Shown here one piece after another: positions 12,915-23,658 of a stretch of DNA of 64,000 nucleotides (its first letter is position 1; each line of letters begins with the position of its first letter). The stretch covers positions 88,050,520 through 88,114,519 of the forward strand of contig NC_058339.1 in assembly GCF_905475395.1 (NCBI RefSeq). The letters run 5' to 3'. Made by a program: the position numbers and the translations under genes. Below the pieces are notes generated by a model. The model was not told the DNA's origin. It ran no database searches and saw only the letters and a program-made list of their open reading frames with translations. The stretch comes from Chrysoperla carnea. Taxonomy: Eukaryota > Arthropoda > Insecta > Neuroptera > Chrysopidae.

Positions 12915-14198
12915 TTAATCACATTTTTAAAAAAGAAGGATATTTTGTTGACTAATATTATAATTCATTTTATATTAAAATGAACAGATATCTATATTAC
13001 CGATTAAACATAGATTTGTTTATTTTTTCCAAATAAAGTTTTCCGATTTGTTCTTATGGATGTAAATAACATTAAAAGAAAAATGGAAATATTTTGGAAA
13101 TTAAACACGAAAAAAAATCCTTTTATCTATGTGTTAATAGGCTTGCCATCTTTACATATCCATGCCACAAAATGGTTGTGATCCTTGCTAAAATAAAATG
13201 GATCATAAAATTTCTCGATATTTTTCATTGAGAATAATGAAAATTTTTAAGACAAATTGACTCAAATATTAACGCATGTTTAATTTAAGTAAATTTATTT
13301 TTATTCTTCTCAATGTGATTTTTTGTTATTGCATTTGTTTATAAAATATTAAATCCATTAATTCAATAATTTTTTTTTGTCCTATATTTTAAAATTTTGG
13401 TTAAATTTAGTAATAAAAAAGGGTTTATAAAAAATACATTCTTTATTGTCTAATGTTATTAATAATTATAAATTGTTTATTTTAAAAATACTATTACTAG
13501 AAAAATAAATAAATAAATATATATTTTAATTATTAAAAACGAAAATCTACTTATTTATTCCAGTCATTCATTCCCAAAAGTCAAATTTTAGGCAAAAGAG
13601 CCCTTCAGCTTTCGATAATAAATTATATTTCCTCTTTGGAATTGTGATTATGGATGTCAAGATCCACAAAACACGCGCAATATGATATCAAATTTTACCG
13701 AAACCTTATTTTCGTAAGATTAGTGCCAGGTTCTTGTCCAATTTGTCATAATTTCTTAAAAATGGCAACTTTTTCTTTAACGGTTTTTAATACCTACATT
13801 TTAAGATATCAACCTGTAGGAAAATCTTTCGCAGGAGATGAAAATCGAGAACATTAAATATTTGAATCTATATTTTATATTAGCTCTTATACCAAATGTG
13901 GAAACCACGATACTGCATTTTCGAAATTTATAGACGATATGTTTTTGAAATATTTGAAAAGTATGACTCAAAATTAGTAGGATTACATACTTGATAGCTC
14001 AAAATTGGATAAAGTTTACGTATGGTGGAGCAAAATCAAATTTTTTTGATATTTTGGTCAAATTTTATCGTAATTGAATGAATTTTTTTTTTTTTGAAAC
14101 CCATTAATTTTGGGTCATATTTTTTATTTTTCGTGATAGTTATTCGTTTATATTACCCCTTATACCAAATGTGGAAACCACGATACTGCATTACAATC

Positions 14199-14373
14199 AT
14201 GGAGGTTAGAGAGAAGGAGAACGATCGCTACGCGCTAAAGCATTAGCGCGTCTGTCCCTGAAAATTTGTAGAATTTATAGTTCATTTTTCAGCCACCAGC
14301 CGCACTGTCGTCGGTAAGTAGTATCTGCGAAGTTAGCTGTTTATGAGTACAAGTAGATGAAGTTAGTACCATT
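14199..14373. mobile_element. partial copy of the hAT-like MITE
   Basis: Corresponds to the reverse complement of the right half of the element at 6475-6799. It starts CATGGAGGTTAGAGAGAAGG, carries AACGATCGCTACGCG, TTTTCAGCCACCAGCCGC and GTAGTATCTGCGAAGTTAGC, and ends near AGATGAAGTTAGTA. The other half and its terminal repeat are absent. It ends about 215 bp upstream of the zinc-finger start. Confidence 0.85.
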
Positions 14374-14587
14374 CAAATTTATAAAGTCCCATATAAGAGA
14401 GTACTCCTTTTACTCTACACTCCACAGTTATCAAATTAGCTTAATGAGTATGAGGTTATGAACTTTGTAGTTTAGACTCATAGATAATAACCATTTCTAT
14501 GTAACTAGACGCGTCTGCATTATTTTAAAATTACATATTTTATTAACCAAGAATTATATTACATCTGGCCCTGTTCCAAAATTAACC

Positions 14588-16372
14588 ATGGATTATGGTA
14601 AGAAAATTTTATAATTTTTTTTATCGTATTAAAAAAAAATTTTTTTTACAATTTTTATTCCCCTTTATTTTTGGTAATGGTACAAATTATTGTTAATTAA
14701 ACTTGAAGATTATGGTGAAATGTGCAAAGAATTTTATTCAAATAATGGTGAAATCGATGAAGATATTGATGAAAAACAAACAAAACTTGAACAAAAATTA
14801 CATTCCGAATTAATTTTGGAGGATGAAGAATTGTTTTCAAGTAATGATGAGAATATTGATGATAAAGACATATTGAAAAAAATTAAAATTGAGAAAGAAT
14901 TACATTCAGAATTAATTATAAAAGATGAAGATGAAATATCTGAACGAAGTGACTCAGAGAATAATGAAAAAAACTCAGAGAATAATGAAAATTTCACAAC
15001 TACTGAGTCATTAATTGGTCACAAACGACGTAGCCACAATCGAAGCAAATTAGTTCGACAAGTTCAAACAAGGAAAAAAACTTATTCATGTAATATTTGT
15101 AATAAATCATTCAGCACAAGCTCAAATCTCACTAAGCATAAACCTATTCATACTGGAGAAAAACCATTTTCTTGTAATGTTTGTAAAAAATCATTTCGAT
15201 ATCAATCGAGTGTAATTGTTCATAAACGAAGACATACTGGAGAAAAACCATATTCATGTGAAGTGTGTGATAAAACATTCGTTAGTGCCGGTGATTTAAT
15301 TGTACATAAACGAAGTCATACTAAGGAAAAACCGTGTGCATGTGATATTTGTGATAAAAAGTTCAAAGATATTTACTTATTAAATATACATAAACAAAGT
15401 CATTCCGGAGAAAAACCTTACAAATGTGATGTTTGTAATAAAGCATTCGTTTATAAAAGTTATGTTCGTCAACATAAACGAATCCATACAGAAGAAAAAC
15501 GTTATTCATGTGAAATTTGTAATAAAAAATTTACTGCAAAAGGTAGCGTAATTAGACATAAATTAACTCATACAGAAGAAAAATCATATTCATGTAATAT
15601 TTGTAATAAAAAATTTATAGAAAAAGGAAATTTTATTGTACATAAACGAAGACATACGGGAGAAAAACCATATGCATGTGAAAAGTGTGATAAAACATTC
15701 GTTAGTGCAGGTGATTTAATTGGACATAAATTAATTCATACCGAGGAAAAATCATATGTATGTGATGTTTGTGATAAAAAATTCAAATGGAAAAAAACAT
15801 TAATTAATCACAAACGAATTCATACCGGAGAAAAACCTTACTCATGTGATGTTTGTAAGAAATCATTTACATTTAAAAGCCATTTATTCCATCATAAACA
15901 TATACATACTAGAGAAAAACCATTTTCTTGTGAAATTTGTGATCAAAAATTTACTACGAATTTAATTTTATCGAGACATAAACGAGTTCATACAGCAGAA
16001 GAATATTTTAATTGTGATGTTTGTGGTAAAATATTTTTTTCTAAAAGTCATTTAACTACACATAAACGAATTCACACGGGTGAAAGACCTTATTCGTGTA
16101 CAGTGTGTAATAAAAAATTTATACAAACAAGTTCCTTAAAAAAACATAAACAAATTCATACTAGGAATGGAGAAGAAATAGAAAAATCATTATCGTGTAA
16201 TATATGTAATAAAAAATTGAGTAAAAAAATTAATTTAATGAAACATAAACGACTTCATACTAAACAAACACCATATGCGTGTGAACGTGAAGATTGCGAC
16301 CAAATATTTACAAATAAACAGGAATTGTATGATCATGAACATCAAAATGTTCTTATTTTAATTAATAAATAA
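14588..16372 (+). CDS. C2H2 zinc-finger protein, 14 fingers plus one degenerate
   Basis: Likely a nuclear DNA-binding protein; target unknown. A 10-nt first coding exon at 14588-14597 (ATG GAT TAT G, donor GTAAGA) joins in phase to 14709-16372 after an AG at 14707-14708, giving [14 protein letters not shown] and 557 aa. If that micro-exon is wrong, the next in-frame ATG is at 14720. The N-terminus is acidic and carries a repeated motif, [11 protein letters not shown] then [12 protein letters not shown]. Fourteen C-x2-C-x12-H-x3-H fingers follow, mostly joined by HTGEKP-type linkers. A last finger ([10 protein letters not shown]) has altered spacing and ends HEHQN. Just before finger 1, [10 protein letters not shown] looks like the tail of a lost finger. 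Fingers 2-4 closely match 7-9, so a five-finger block has been duplicated. An AATAAA overlaps the stop. Confidence 0.88.
16364..16369 (+). terminator. AATAAA overlapping the zinc-finger stop codon
   Basis: The hexamer is in the last codons (Asn-Lys) just before TAA at 16370-16372, followed by a 15-base T run. If used, the 3' untranslated region would be only about 20 nt. Confidence 0.4.
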
Positions 16373-17508
16373 ATGTTTTTTTTTTTTTTTAAACAAGGGA
16401 AAATGTTTAAATTTTATTTCTTAGAACCTGGAAATGGGATCTTTAATCATCAAAATCTCTTTAATTTTTAATGTTCGAGAAGGAACAATTGTTTGTCCTA
16501 AAATACACTTTCAATCATGGGCGCCACCAAATTACATTCAGGGGAGTGCATCTGCATCTACACATGAGTTAGTCAAAACAATTGACTATTTTCTTTTACT
16601 TTCGATACCGAAAAAAGTGGTTTCTATGTAACTTACTCTAGAAAATTATCTCTAGATATGAGATATTAATATTAATAGGAAGGTCCTCCACATCAAAATT
16701 TTCATTTTTACCTAAATCTATCATGAAACAAGTGAAAACAAACAATTAACTGAGTTAATTGTTGAAATACCATGTATAGACAGTTTTAATGACGCAATCG
16801 TTTATTTTTTGACGTCACCCAACCCTACGGACCCAAGACCCAATTGACCTATGTTGCTCATTTACGAACTCGACCTCACTTTTTACGTCTTAAGCACACT
16901 ATAAAAATTTTGATATCTCTTTTCGTTTTTGAGCAATCGTGATGACAGACAGACGGACATACGGAAATGGACTAATTAGATGATTCTATGAACACCTAAG
17001 CCAAAATTTTATTTGTAGCATCAATATTTTTAAGCGTTACAAACTTGGGACTAAACTTAGTAAGTATATTATGTATATTTCATATATACATGGTATAAAA
17101 ATTCATATCTTGCGATTTATTGAACGAACGTAATAACGAAACTTGCTAATTAATAAAACTCATAAAATGGGCAGTAAAGATTTTTGAAGAAAATTAACTG
17201 ATCTACAAAAAATTATTTTATTAAGTTTGTTAAGACCACTCAAAAGCTTGTTTATTTTTCTTGAAAATGAACTTAAAAAAAGTTTCCGTACAAGCTTTTT
17301 GGACCAAGATATCGCTTCTAAACTTCATATAAAAATTTGCGATATCATTTCTTACCTTTTCAACTCTCTTGCAAAGCCCCAAAACTAGAAAGTACAAGTT
17401 TTCAAACCAGCTATTTAGAAATAGATTTAATTGGAACAAGCTATTTAGAAATAGATTTAATTTTGGAATGTAATAGCAATTGTCTAACATTGTTTATATA
17501 ATCATATT
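16373..17508. other. intergenic region, zinc-finger gene to GNAT 1
   Basis: The two genes converge here. The main content is a family A repeat at 16726-17100 on the minus strand. Around 17375-17465 there is a short direct duplication (AGCTATTTAGAAATAGATTT twice). No coding exon was recognised. Confidence 0.6.
16726..17100 (-). repeat. dispersed repeat family A, copy 2
   Basis: On the plus strand it starts AACAAGTGAAAACAAACAAT, passes GGACCCAAGACCCAATTGAC and CTCGACCTCACTTTTTACGT, and ends in the reverse complement of the TCCGTATGTCCGTCTGTCTG block. It is one of the longest copies in the window. Confidence 0.8.
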
Positions 17509-19929
17509 TTAATTTAAATCAATAGTTTTATACCAAAGTTGTGTAACAGGATGTTTTATATTTGCCAAAGGTAAATGTGGCAATACTTTATGAATATCTG
17601 CATATTTTGTTTCTTCTAAAAATATAAAACCTGCTTTACGAGCTGCAGCTTGACTTCCTCCGCTTGTAAATTGTGTAGTGGTTAAAGGAATTTTTAACGC
17701 TTTACAAAATTCAGTCCTGAAAATAAAAAATTGATTTTATCAAACAAATTTTAGAGGTAAACCCAATTTAGACGGTCAAAAGATAACTAAAAACCGGCCA
17801 ACTATTTCGAGAGAAGGAAAGTTATTAAATTATTGTACAGTAACCTTGCTGTTAGAAGGGGGGTGTTCCTAACCTTGTGGAAATAAGTCTGTTTTGGAAC
17901 AGAGAAAATTCAGAAAAAGAATATATGAAGTAAAACAATCTCTGAAAAATTCTGAAAACATTAAATAAATTATTAATCAATCATTTAATGACAGAAAATT
18001 ATAATAGATTGAGACTCTTTCGGAAGAAATATTCTAAGTTACTAAAAATTTTTCAGAAAAGTAGTAATAAAGTAGAATATTTCTTTCGAAAGAGTCTCAA
18101 TCTGTTACCATATTTTGTCATTAAATGATTGATTAATAATTTATTTAATATTTTCAGAATTTTTCTGACTATTTTAAATATGGTTTTACTTCACATATTC
18201 TATTTCGGAATTTCAAAACAGTTCCAGAACTAGATTTATTTCCACAACGGTAGCATCAAATTCACTAGTTCTGAGTTCTTATGATGTTGGCCCAATGATC
18301 AATGCAAGTTTTTAGGATTTCTCTTTTATTGCGCAAACTTCAATTAAATCAATTTAAGTCGACGAATCCGAATGAGAATCCTACCTTTCCTCCACCTGTT
18401 TGATTCTCGAAATAGTTGTCTCGATTTGTATCATGTATTTTACAGTTTATGTGTACCTTGCTTTTAAGATTTCTGTTGCAAGACCTAAACCACGATATTT
18501 TCTGTTAATAGCCAAACCAACTGCTTTTAAACATACTGATACGCCAAATTTTTCAAATTCATTAATTTTTTTATCAGCTTCCAAAAATACACTGATGTAG
18601 TCTTTAAGTAATGGTGACGTTGGCTGCAAGAAAATTTACAATATACTATTTTATTTACGTTGTACCTATAACTCCTAACGGAAGCCATGTCAATATTTGT
18701 TCTGATTTGGTTGGCAATTGGTATGACCATTGGATCAAGCTTGGGGATAAAGATTCCTCAATATTGCGTTCAGTGCTGTAATCGTAAAATCAGCAGAAGG
18801 ACTGACAATCCAAGACTTGAATTATTTGGGCAAGACCTAATAAACCGAGGCTTGGCAAACTAATTGATGGCTCGACTAGAACCCCAAAGTAAAAAAACAA
18901 AATACTTATTACAATATCTGAATACGAATCTTCTGGTTCCATGGCAAGGGTCATATTACATCCAACCAATTGTTTCGATCCATCGTTTTCAATTTTAAAA
19001 CAAACCAAAGGAGTTTTCGCATTAACTATTTCAGAATAGAATCCTTCTAGATATGGCTTGCTTTCAGCATCATTTATAACATCTTAAAAAAAATGCAAAA
19101 ATTATTTTATTACAAGCTACAAGCTTTTATTTAACTTTGCAATGCACATATGTATGTGTATGTATAAGTATGTATGCAAGTATGTATGTATTTATGTTTG
19201 TCCGGTTGTAATCTTGCAACTCAATTTTAAAGCACTTATTGCCAACCGATTTAGCTGAAATTTTGCATGTACGTTTAGTTTCATTTTTTATATACATGCG
19301 GTTTTTAGTCTCAAATTAAAAATTTAAATAGAAAATACTTTTTAGAGCACAAGCTTTTATTGAAAGTAGAAAATAATTTTTTACTATTAAGCAAAATTGA
19401 CAATTTGGATAATACAGTTCATTGAAAAAACGTTGAATTGTCGCTATACCACGAAAAGGCGTGTATTTGAATAAATTTATCATGATCCAAAAACTAAAAT
19501 TCAAAAAAATTACATTGATATCTTCTACCGTTTTATTTCTATTTCAAATTAAAAATGTATAAACTTAATTGGATCACCCTATTGTATCTTTTCAAATATA
19601 GTTCCAAAAATTAAAAAAAAAATTATATTGAACAGAATTTATAATTTTTTTGAGTAAAAATTCAAAAACATGCCAAAAAGAGGGAAATGAAAGCATTTTA
19701 GCAAGTTTTTTTTTTTTCAAAATAAAAATATACACTTACCAAAACATTCTGCAACCGGTTCATCAGCCCAATAATACTTGAGCATATGATCTATCATGTC
19801 TGGTAGAATATCAATGGTGGCATCTTGAATTTGAAAATTATAAATTTCATCACTAGTTTTGGATTTTACTTGATATTCTCGCCATACAGATGGATATGGA
19901 ACTTTTGGATCTCTTTTCCATTTACCCAT
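17509..19929 (-). CDS. GNAT acetyltransferase 1, insect arylalkylamine N-acetyltransferase-like
   Basis: Predicted to move acetyl from acetyl-CoA to an amine; the insect family acts on dopamine, serotonin and related amines, but the substrate here is not known. Exons in gene order are 19929-19740, 19082-18913, 18623-18457 and 17716-17509, all GT-AG with phases 1, 0 and 2, giving 244 aa. The N-terminus MGKWKRDPKVPYPSVWRE leads into a GNAT fold (FQIQDATIDILPDMIDHM). The acetyl-CoA loop RGLGLA at 164-169 fits R/Q-x-x-G-x-G/A, and the last exon carries SGGSQAAARKAGF. It is a paralogue of the gene at 45570-47845. It lies downstream of the UGT on the same strand, but nothing links them functionally. 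Intron 3 holds a long fold-back element. Confidence 0.88.
17873..18250. mobile_element. long fold-back element in GNAT 1 intron 3
   Basis: A near-complete palindrome of about 380 bp. The left arm opens CTTGTGGAAATAAGTCTG and the right arm ends, reverse complemented, CGTTGTGGAAATAAATCTAG. Deeper in the arms TTAATCAATCATTTAATGAC and GATTGAGACTCTTTCGGAAG have inverted partners on the other side. The centre is near 18060. There is no coding capacity, as in MITE or fold-back transposons. Target duplication is unclear. Confidence 0.8.
19149..19195 (+). repeat. imperfect TATG microsatellite
   Basis: Runs of TATG with a few interruptions (TATGTATGTGTATGTATAAG onwards) in intron 1 of GNAT 1. Confidence 0.7.
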
Positions 19930-20194
19930 TTTAAAATATTATGAGATTTGAACACAGGAAATTGTTAAATAAATTTGTGAAGTGTTGAAGTAATCTTATT
20001 TAATTAAAACTAATTTTAAATCAGAATTATAAATAGTATACAAATAAGTGTGTATACAAAAACATATTCAATGCGTATATGGTTCAGTAGTAGTTTATAG
20101 ATGTATGACTAGATTTTACCCGATTGCCAATTGAAGTAGGATAATAATTTTCGAGGAGTGATTTCTTTTTTTGGGAAGCTGGTAAAATTTAAAA

Positions 20195-20480
20195 TAACGC
20201 TTAAAAATATTGATGCTACGAAAAAAATTTTAGTATAGGTGTTCATAGAATCACCTAATTAATCCATTTCCGGTTGTCCGTCCGTCCGTCTGTGGACACG
20301 ATAACTCAAAAACGAAAAAAGATATCAAGATGAAATTTTTACAGCGTACTCAGGACGTAAAAAGTGAGGTCAACTTCGTAAATGAGCATCATAGGTCAAT
20401 TGGGTCTTGGGTCCGTAGGACCCATCTTGTAAACCGTTAGAGATAGAACAAAAGTTAAAATGTAAAAAATGTTCCTTATC
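20195..20480 (+). repeat. dispersed repeat family A, copy 3
   Basis: Shares GGTGTTCATAGAATCACCTA, TCCATTTCCGGTTGTCCGTC, GACACGATAACTCAAAAACG and GTCAATTGGGTCTTGGGTCC with the other copies. The order of blocks matches copy 1 at its start and copies 2, 4 and 6 (reverse) at its end. Confidence 0.8.
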
Positions 20481-20799
20481 AAAAATTGTAGCTCGATCGC
20501 ATTGCCACCTCCCCCTGACGTAGCTTTTGAACTAATTCTCACCCCCCCCCCGCTGTTGACCGGGCCATATGGTTTATAGATGTATCCCACATATCCCACT
20601 TTTAGCTATGATATTCTAAAATGTTTAATCTTGTGAAAGGATTACTTTTATCTTACTTTAAATAAAAAAACTATAATTGTTTCCAATATTTATTTCTATT
20701 TGTCTTTTCCGTTCATAAACAGAACTACCTAATTATATTAGTCTTATCAGTTTCAAATGTCAATAACAAGGCGTGTGTATGTGACTTTTAAAAACAGAC

Positions 20800-20890
20800 C
20801 AGGTCCGTGCGCACATAGGGAGATTAGGGGTCAAAGCCCTCTTCCAATGAGAATCTATATAAAGTGCCAATAATATAATCCTGTATAAAT
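20800..20890 (+). repeat. dispersed repeat family F, copy 1
   Basis: Related to 49725-49820. Shared blocks are a GTGCGCA-like start, GGGGTCAAAGCCCTC versus GGGGTTAAAACCCCT, TTGAGAATCT or ATGAGAATCT, and AATAATATAATCCTGTA versus AATAATATAGTCCTGTA. A weaker relative lies near 58050-58110. Class unknown. Confidence 0.55.
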
Positions 20891-20900
20891 GCTGCGCCTA

Positions 20901-21102
20901 CCCTGATGGAAAAAATATTTGAAGAAAGAATAAGAAATTCTGAAAAAGTTTTAGGAAATTTGAATTTCTCAACGTTTTCGGACTAGTCTAATTCAGAGTT
21001 ATTCAGAGTTCTTAATACTTTTTTAAAGTTTCTAAGACTTTTTCAGAGTTTCCTAAGACTTATTAAGACTTATTCTTTTTTCAAATATGTTTTCCACCAG
21101 GG
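20901..21102. mobile_element. fold-back element family C, full copy
   Basis: 202 bp. The left end is CCCTGATGGAAAAAATATTT then GAAGAAAGAATAAG. The right end, reverse complemented, is CCCTGGTGGAAAACATATTT then GAAAAAAGAATAAG, a 34-bp inverted repeat. Between them lie repeats of TCTGAAAAAG and CTAAGACTTTTTCAGAG. It sits directly downstream of the UGT polyadenylation signal. Relatives are at 12445-12595 and 45860-46117. Confidence 0.85.
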
Positions 21103-21115
21103 ATAGCAAGACCGA

Positions 21116-21121
21116 TTTATT
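21116..21121 (-). terminator. polyadenylation signal of the UGT gene
   Basis: AATAAA on the minus strand 46 bp past the UGT stop, well placed for a short 3' untranslated region. Confidence 0.6.
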
Positions 21122-21166
21122 TACAATTGAATTACAAAACAAAATAAAATAGTAACCTAATACTAA

Positions 21167-23658
21167 TTAATTAGTTTTCTGTTTATGTGGATTCTTAGAA
21201 CCAATAAATTGTTTAATTATTAATTTAATTAAAAAGTAAGTAACACTTAAAACAATTAAAACTAATATAATTGAAATGAACATAACATCGTACATGTAAT
21301 ATTGATACCAAGTTAAGTTCACACTGTACGGTCGTAAATGTGGCGCTCCTTTATGTCTGATCACATATTCAATCCAATAAACTGCGGTTTCCATTGCAGA
21401 CATTGGTCGATCTTTGTATAATTCTGACAAATATTTCATATTTCTTTCGTATCTGTAAAATAAACAAAGTTTTAAAATTTAATTCAAACTTTATCGAACG
21501 TTATTTAACTTACTTAGGATCGTATAAAACTTTGTTTAACGCATTTAAAATATTTGTTTTCGTTAAAGTTTCGTAGGATAATTTTTCTGCAATGCCCTTT
21601 TCAACATATTTTCCAATATTTAAATCTTGATCACCAAAGAATGGAAGACCAATTAAAGGTGTTCCACATGCAATTGCTTCTTGAGTACCCATCAAACCTC
21701 CATGCGTAATAAATACTTTTGTTTTTGGGTGACCTATAAAATTAGATCTTTAATAATATTTGTAAATTAGTCATAAATTAACGTGCTTGTCCTTAATTCG
21801 AGAGTCCATAAAAGTTTTCTTAATTTATCCAAAAATTAAAATAAAATATTGCAGGAAAGTAAGATTTCCTGGCCTGTGAAAAACAAAAGTCGAAGCGAAA
21901 CTTTTTATTTCATACTCCAGGGCTTCCATGAAATAATCAACTTGAGTGGCTTGTTGGAGTATTGCTTCCTTATAAAGGTCGATCTTCTCGGATCAAATTG
22001 CGGCCGAGGCCGTGCTTTCGGTTTGGGGATCAAGAAATATAATTTTATGAAATAATTAAAATTGAATATCATACATAAAATCTCTAATTGTGGTAACCAT
22101 GTATCAAAATAGATATTTTTCGGTATTGGTGCAGGAAATTTATCTTCCTCGCCTTTCCAAATCACAGTAAACGGTAATTCACCAAAAGCATCCAATAATG
22201 CTCGCTGTTTTTCGATTGTAAATGATTCAGTTCGTATCATTGAACCCAAACAGAAATAAATCACACCATTCTTTGATTCATTCAAAACTTTTTCCAAGTT
22301 CTGTAAAAACCATTCTAATTAGATCAAAAACTACTTGGAATAAGCCATGACAATCAACTTACAGTTGGTAATTTTCCAGTTGGTTTTCCAACATGAAGTC
22401 CAGCCACTTCCACAACATTTGGTGGCATCGGTCTGGCCCCATTTATACTGAAATGACTGTTTACAATCAATAGACTTGTGTTTTTTATAAAATTTGACAA
22501 AGATGGTAAGTTTGGATCCAATTTTTCACGTACAATTTTATTTGATTCACTGAGAGTTAGGTAATTAAACCTAAAACGTAAGTTTTCAGTATTAAAATAT
22601 TCATCCTTTGCATTTCTTGAAGAAAATTAATGTTTACGGAAATAAATCAAATGTTTTTGAGTCGATCCATTATAATGACTTTCATAGTAAAATTTTTTAA
22701 ACCTTGGCTTGCATTTTCGTAGAGATCTCATAATTTTTACCCATGAATCTTGCTATCATGTATAGAAAGAAGTTTTCGAATCCGAAAGGTTCGATATATA
22801 TTACAGGTTGCATAAGCACTTACCTAAACTTGGAGTAAACATTTAACATTGTATTAATAAATCGTTCATATAACGACATATTTTCCGTGAATGGTAACAA
22901 ATAATTTGGTATGTACGATGGATTATCTGGTAAACCAAATCGATCTGGTATCCATGGAAGAGCCACACTACTTACAATTGCAACTGTGGGTACTTTAAAT
23001 GAATGGGCAAACGCTAGCATACAATCTGTTCCAAAGATTTCTGTTATGATTACATCATATTTATGTTTCGATTTATAAAGATCTTGTATTTTCGTTTGAT
23101 TTAAAACCATTTCGCATATTCCATTACCTCCTAGTAAAGCAATAAAATCGATACAAACAATTGGAGTCCATTCTGACATCACATCCACTGTTAAACTATT
23201 TTTAATAGATGGCATAGATCCTTCAATACTTATGTCATTGTACCTAAAATGGAATAGAAATTTTATTAAACTTAATTTTTTAATACCCTCCAATATTTCA
23301 CGCGCGTTTTATTTGTAGATTTCTTCTTTGAAGATTACTTCTCTGTATTTATTCGGATACCGCTTGACCGATACCATCAAATATTGTGGAATTTGCGGAT
23401 CGACGGAGAAAGCATGCGAATTAAACTGCAAAAAACGCACATTGGCTAGAAATTTTTCGAATTTTTATACCTAGGTATTGGTTTTCTTTGTGGAAAATGT
23501 GAGACAACATCAACCGTATGCCCCTTTTCAGCTAAACCTTTCATTAATGCCTCAAACATAGCCCAATGACTTGTGCCATGAAATGGAAATAATCCCAAAA
23601 TTCGAGCTCCATAATTTTCATTTATAAGTAAAATTAAAAGCAGGAATGTAAATTTCAT
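21167..23658 (-). CDS. UDP-glycosyltransferase, membrane-bound (complete, 6 exons)
   Basis: Transfers a sugar from a UDP-sugar to small lipophilic compounds in the ER lumen; a typical insect detoxification or pigment enzyme. Exons are 23658-23471, 23243-22824, 22570-22363, 22300-22075, 21733-21514 and 21452-21167, with every phase matching, for 515 aa. A hydrophobic signal peptide (MKFTFLLLILLINENYG) is followed by FPFHGTSHWAMFEAL with the likely catalytic His. DVIITEIFGTDC holds the likely partner Asp. The donor-binding signature runs from WLPQLEILCHP through FITHGGLMGTQEA to GLPFFGDQ at about 338-383. One C-terminal membrane segment (MFISIILVLIVLSVTYFLI) precedes a basic tail ending KQKTN, which fits the K-x-K-x-x ER-retrieval motif. 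The single gene shows no breaks. The sugar and substrate cannot be read from sequence. Confidence 0.95.

Larger units (their letters stand above)
12798..14587. other. intergenic region between glutamine synthetase and the zinc-finger gene
   Basis: After the probable 3' untranslated part the region is AT-rich and without coding signal. It contains a 31-bp direct repeat (ACCAAATGTGGAAACCACGA onwards) at about 13890-13918 and 14162-14191, and the half copy of the hAT-like MITE at 14199-14373. The promoter of the zinc-finger gene presumably lies between 14374 and 14587, but no motif stands out. Confidence 0.6.
19930..21166. other. intergenic region, GNAT 1 to UGT
   Basis: Contains the presumed GNAT 1 promoter side (19930-20180), a family A repeat copy at 20195-20480, a family F repeat at about 20800-20890 and the fold-back element at 20901-21102. 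It ends with the UGT 3' untranslated sequence. No coding exon was seen. Confidence 0.6.

Noticed and set aside
13654-13857. 67-codon plus-strand frame (MSRSTKHAQYDI)
   Set aside because: No homology recognised, no splice context, and it lies in repeat-rich intergenic DNA.
14734-14997. Minus-strand Ser/Phe-rich frame
   Set aside because: Shadow of the acidic N-terminus of the zinc-finger protein.
18790-18912. Continuation of GNAT 1 exon 2 to a TGA at 18790
   Set aside because: It reads past a GTAATA donor; splicing at 18913 restores the GNAT frame and matches the phase-0 junction of GNAT 2.
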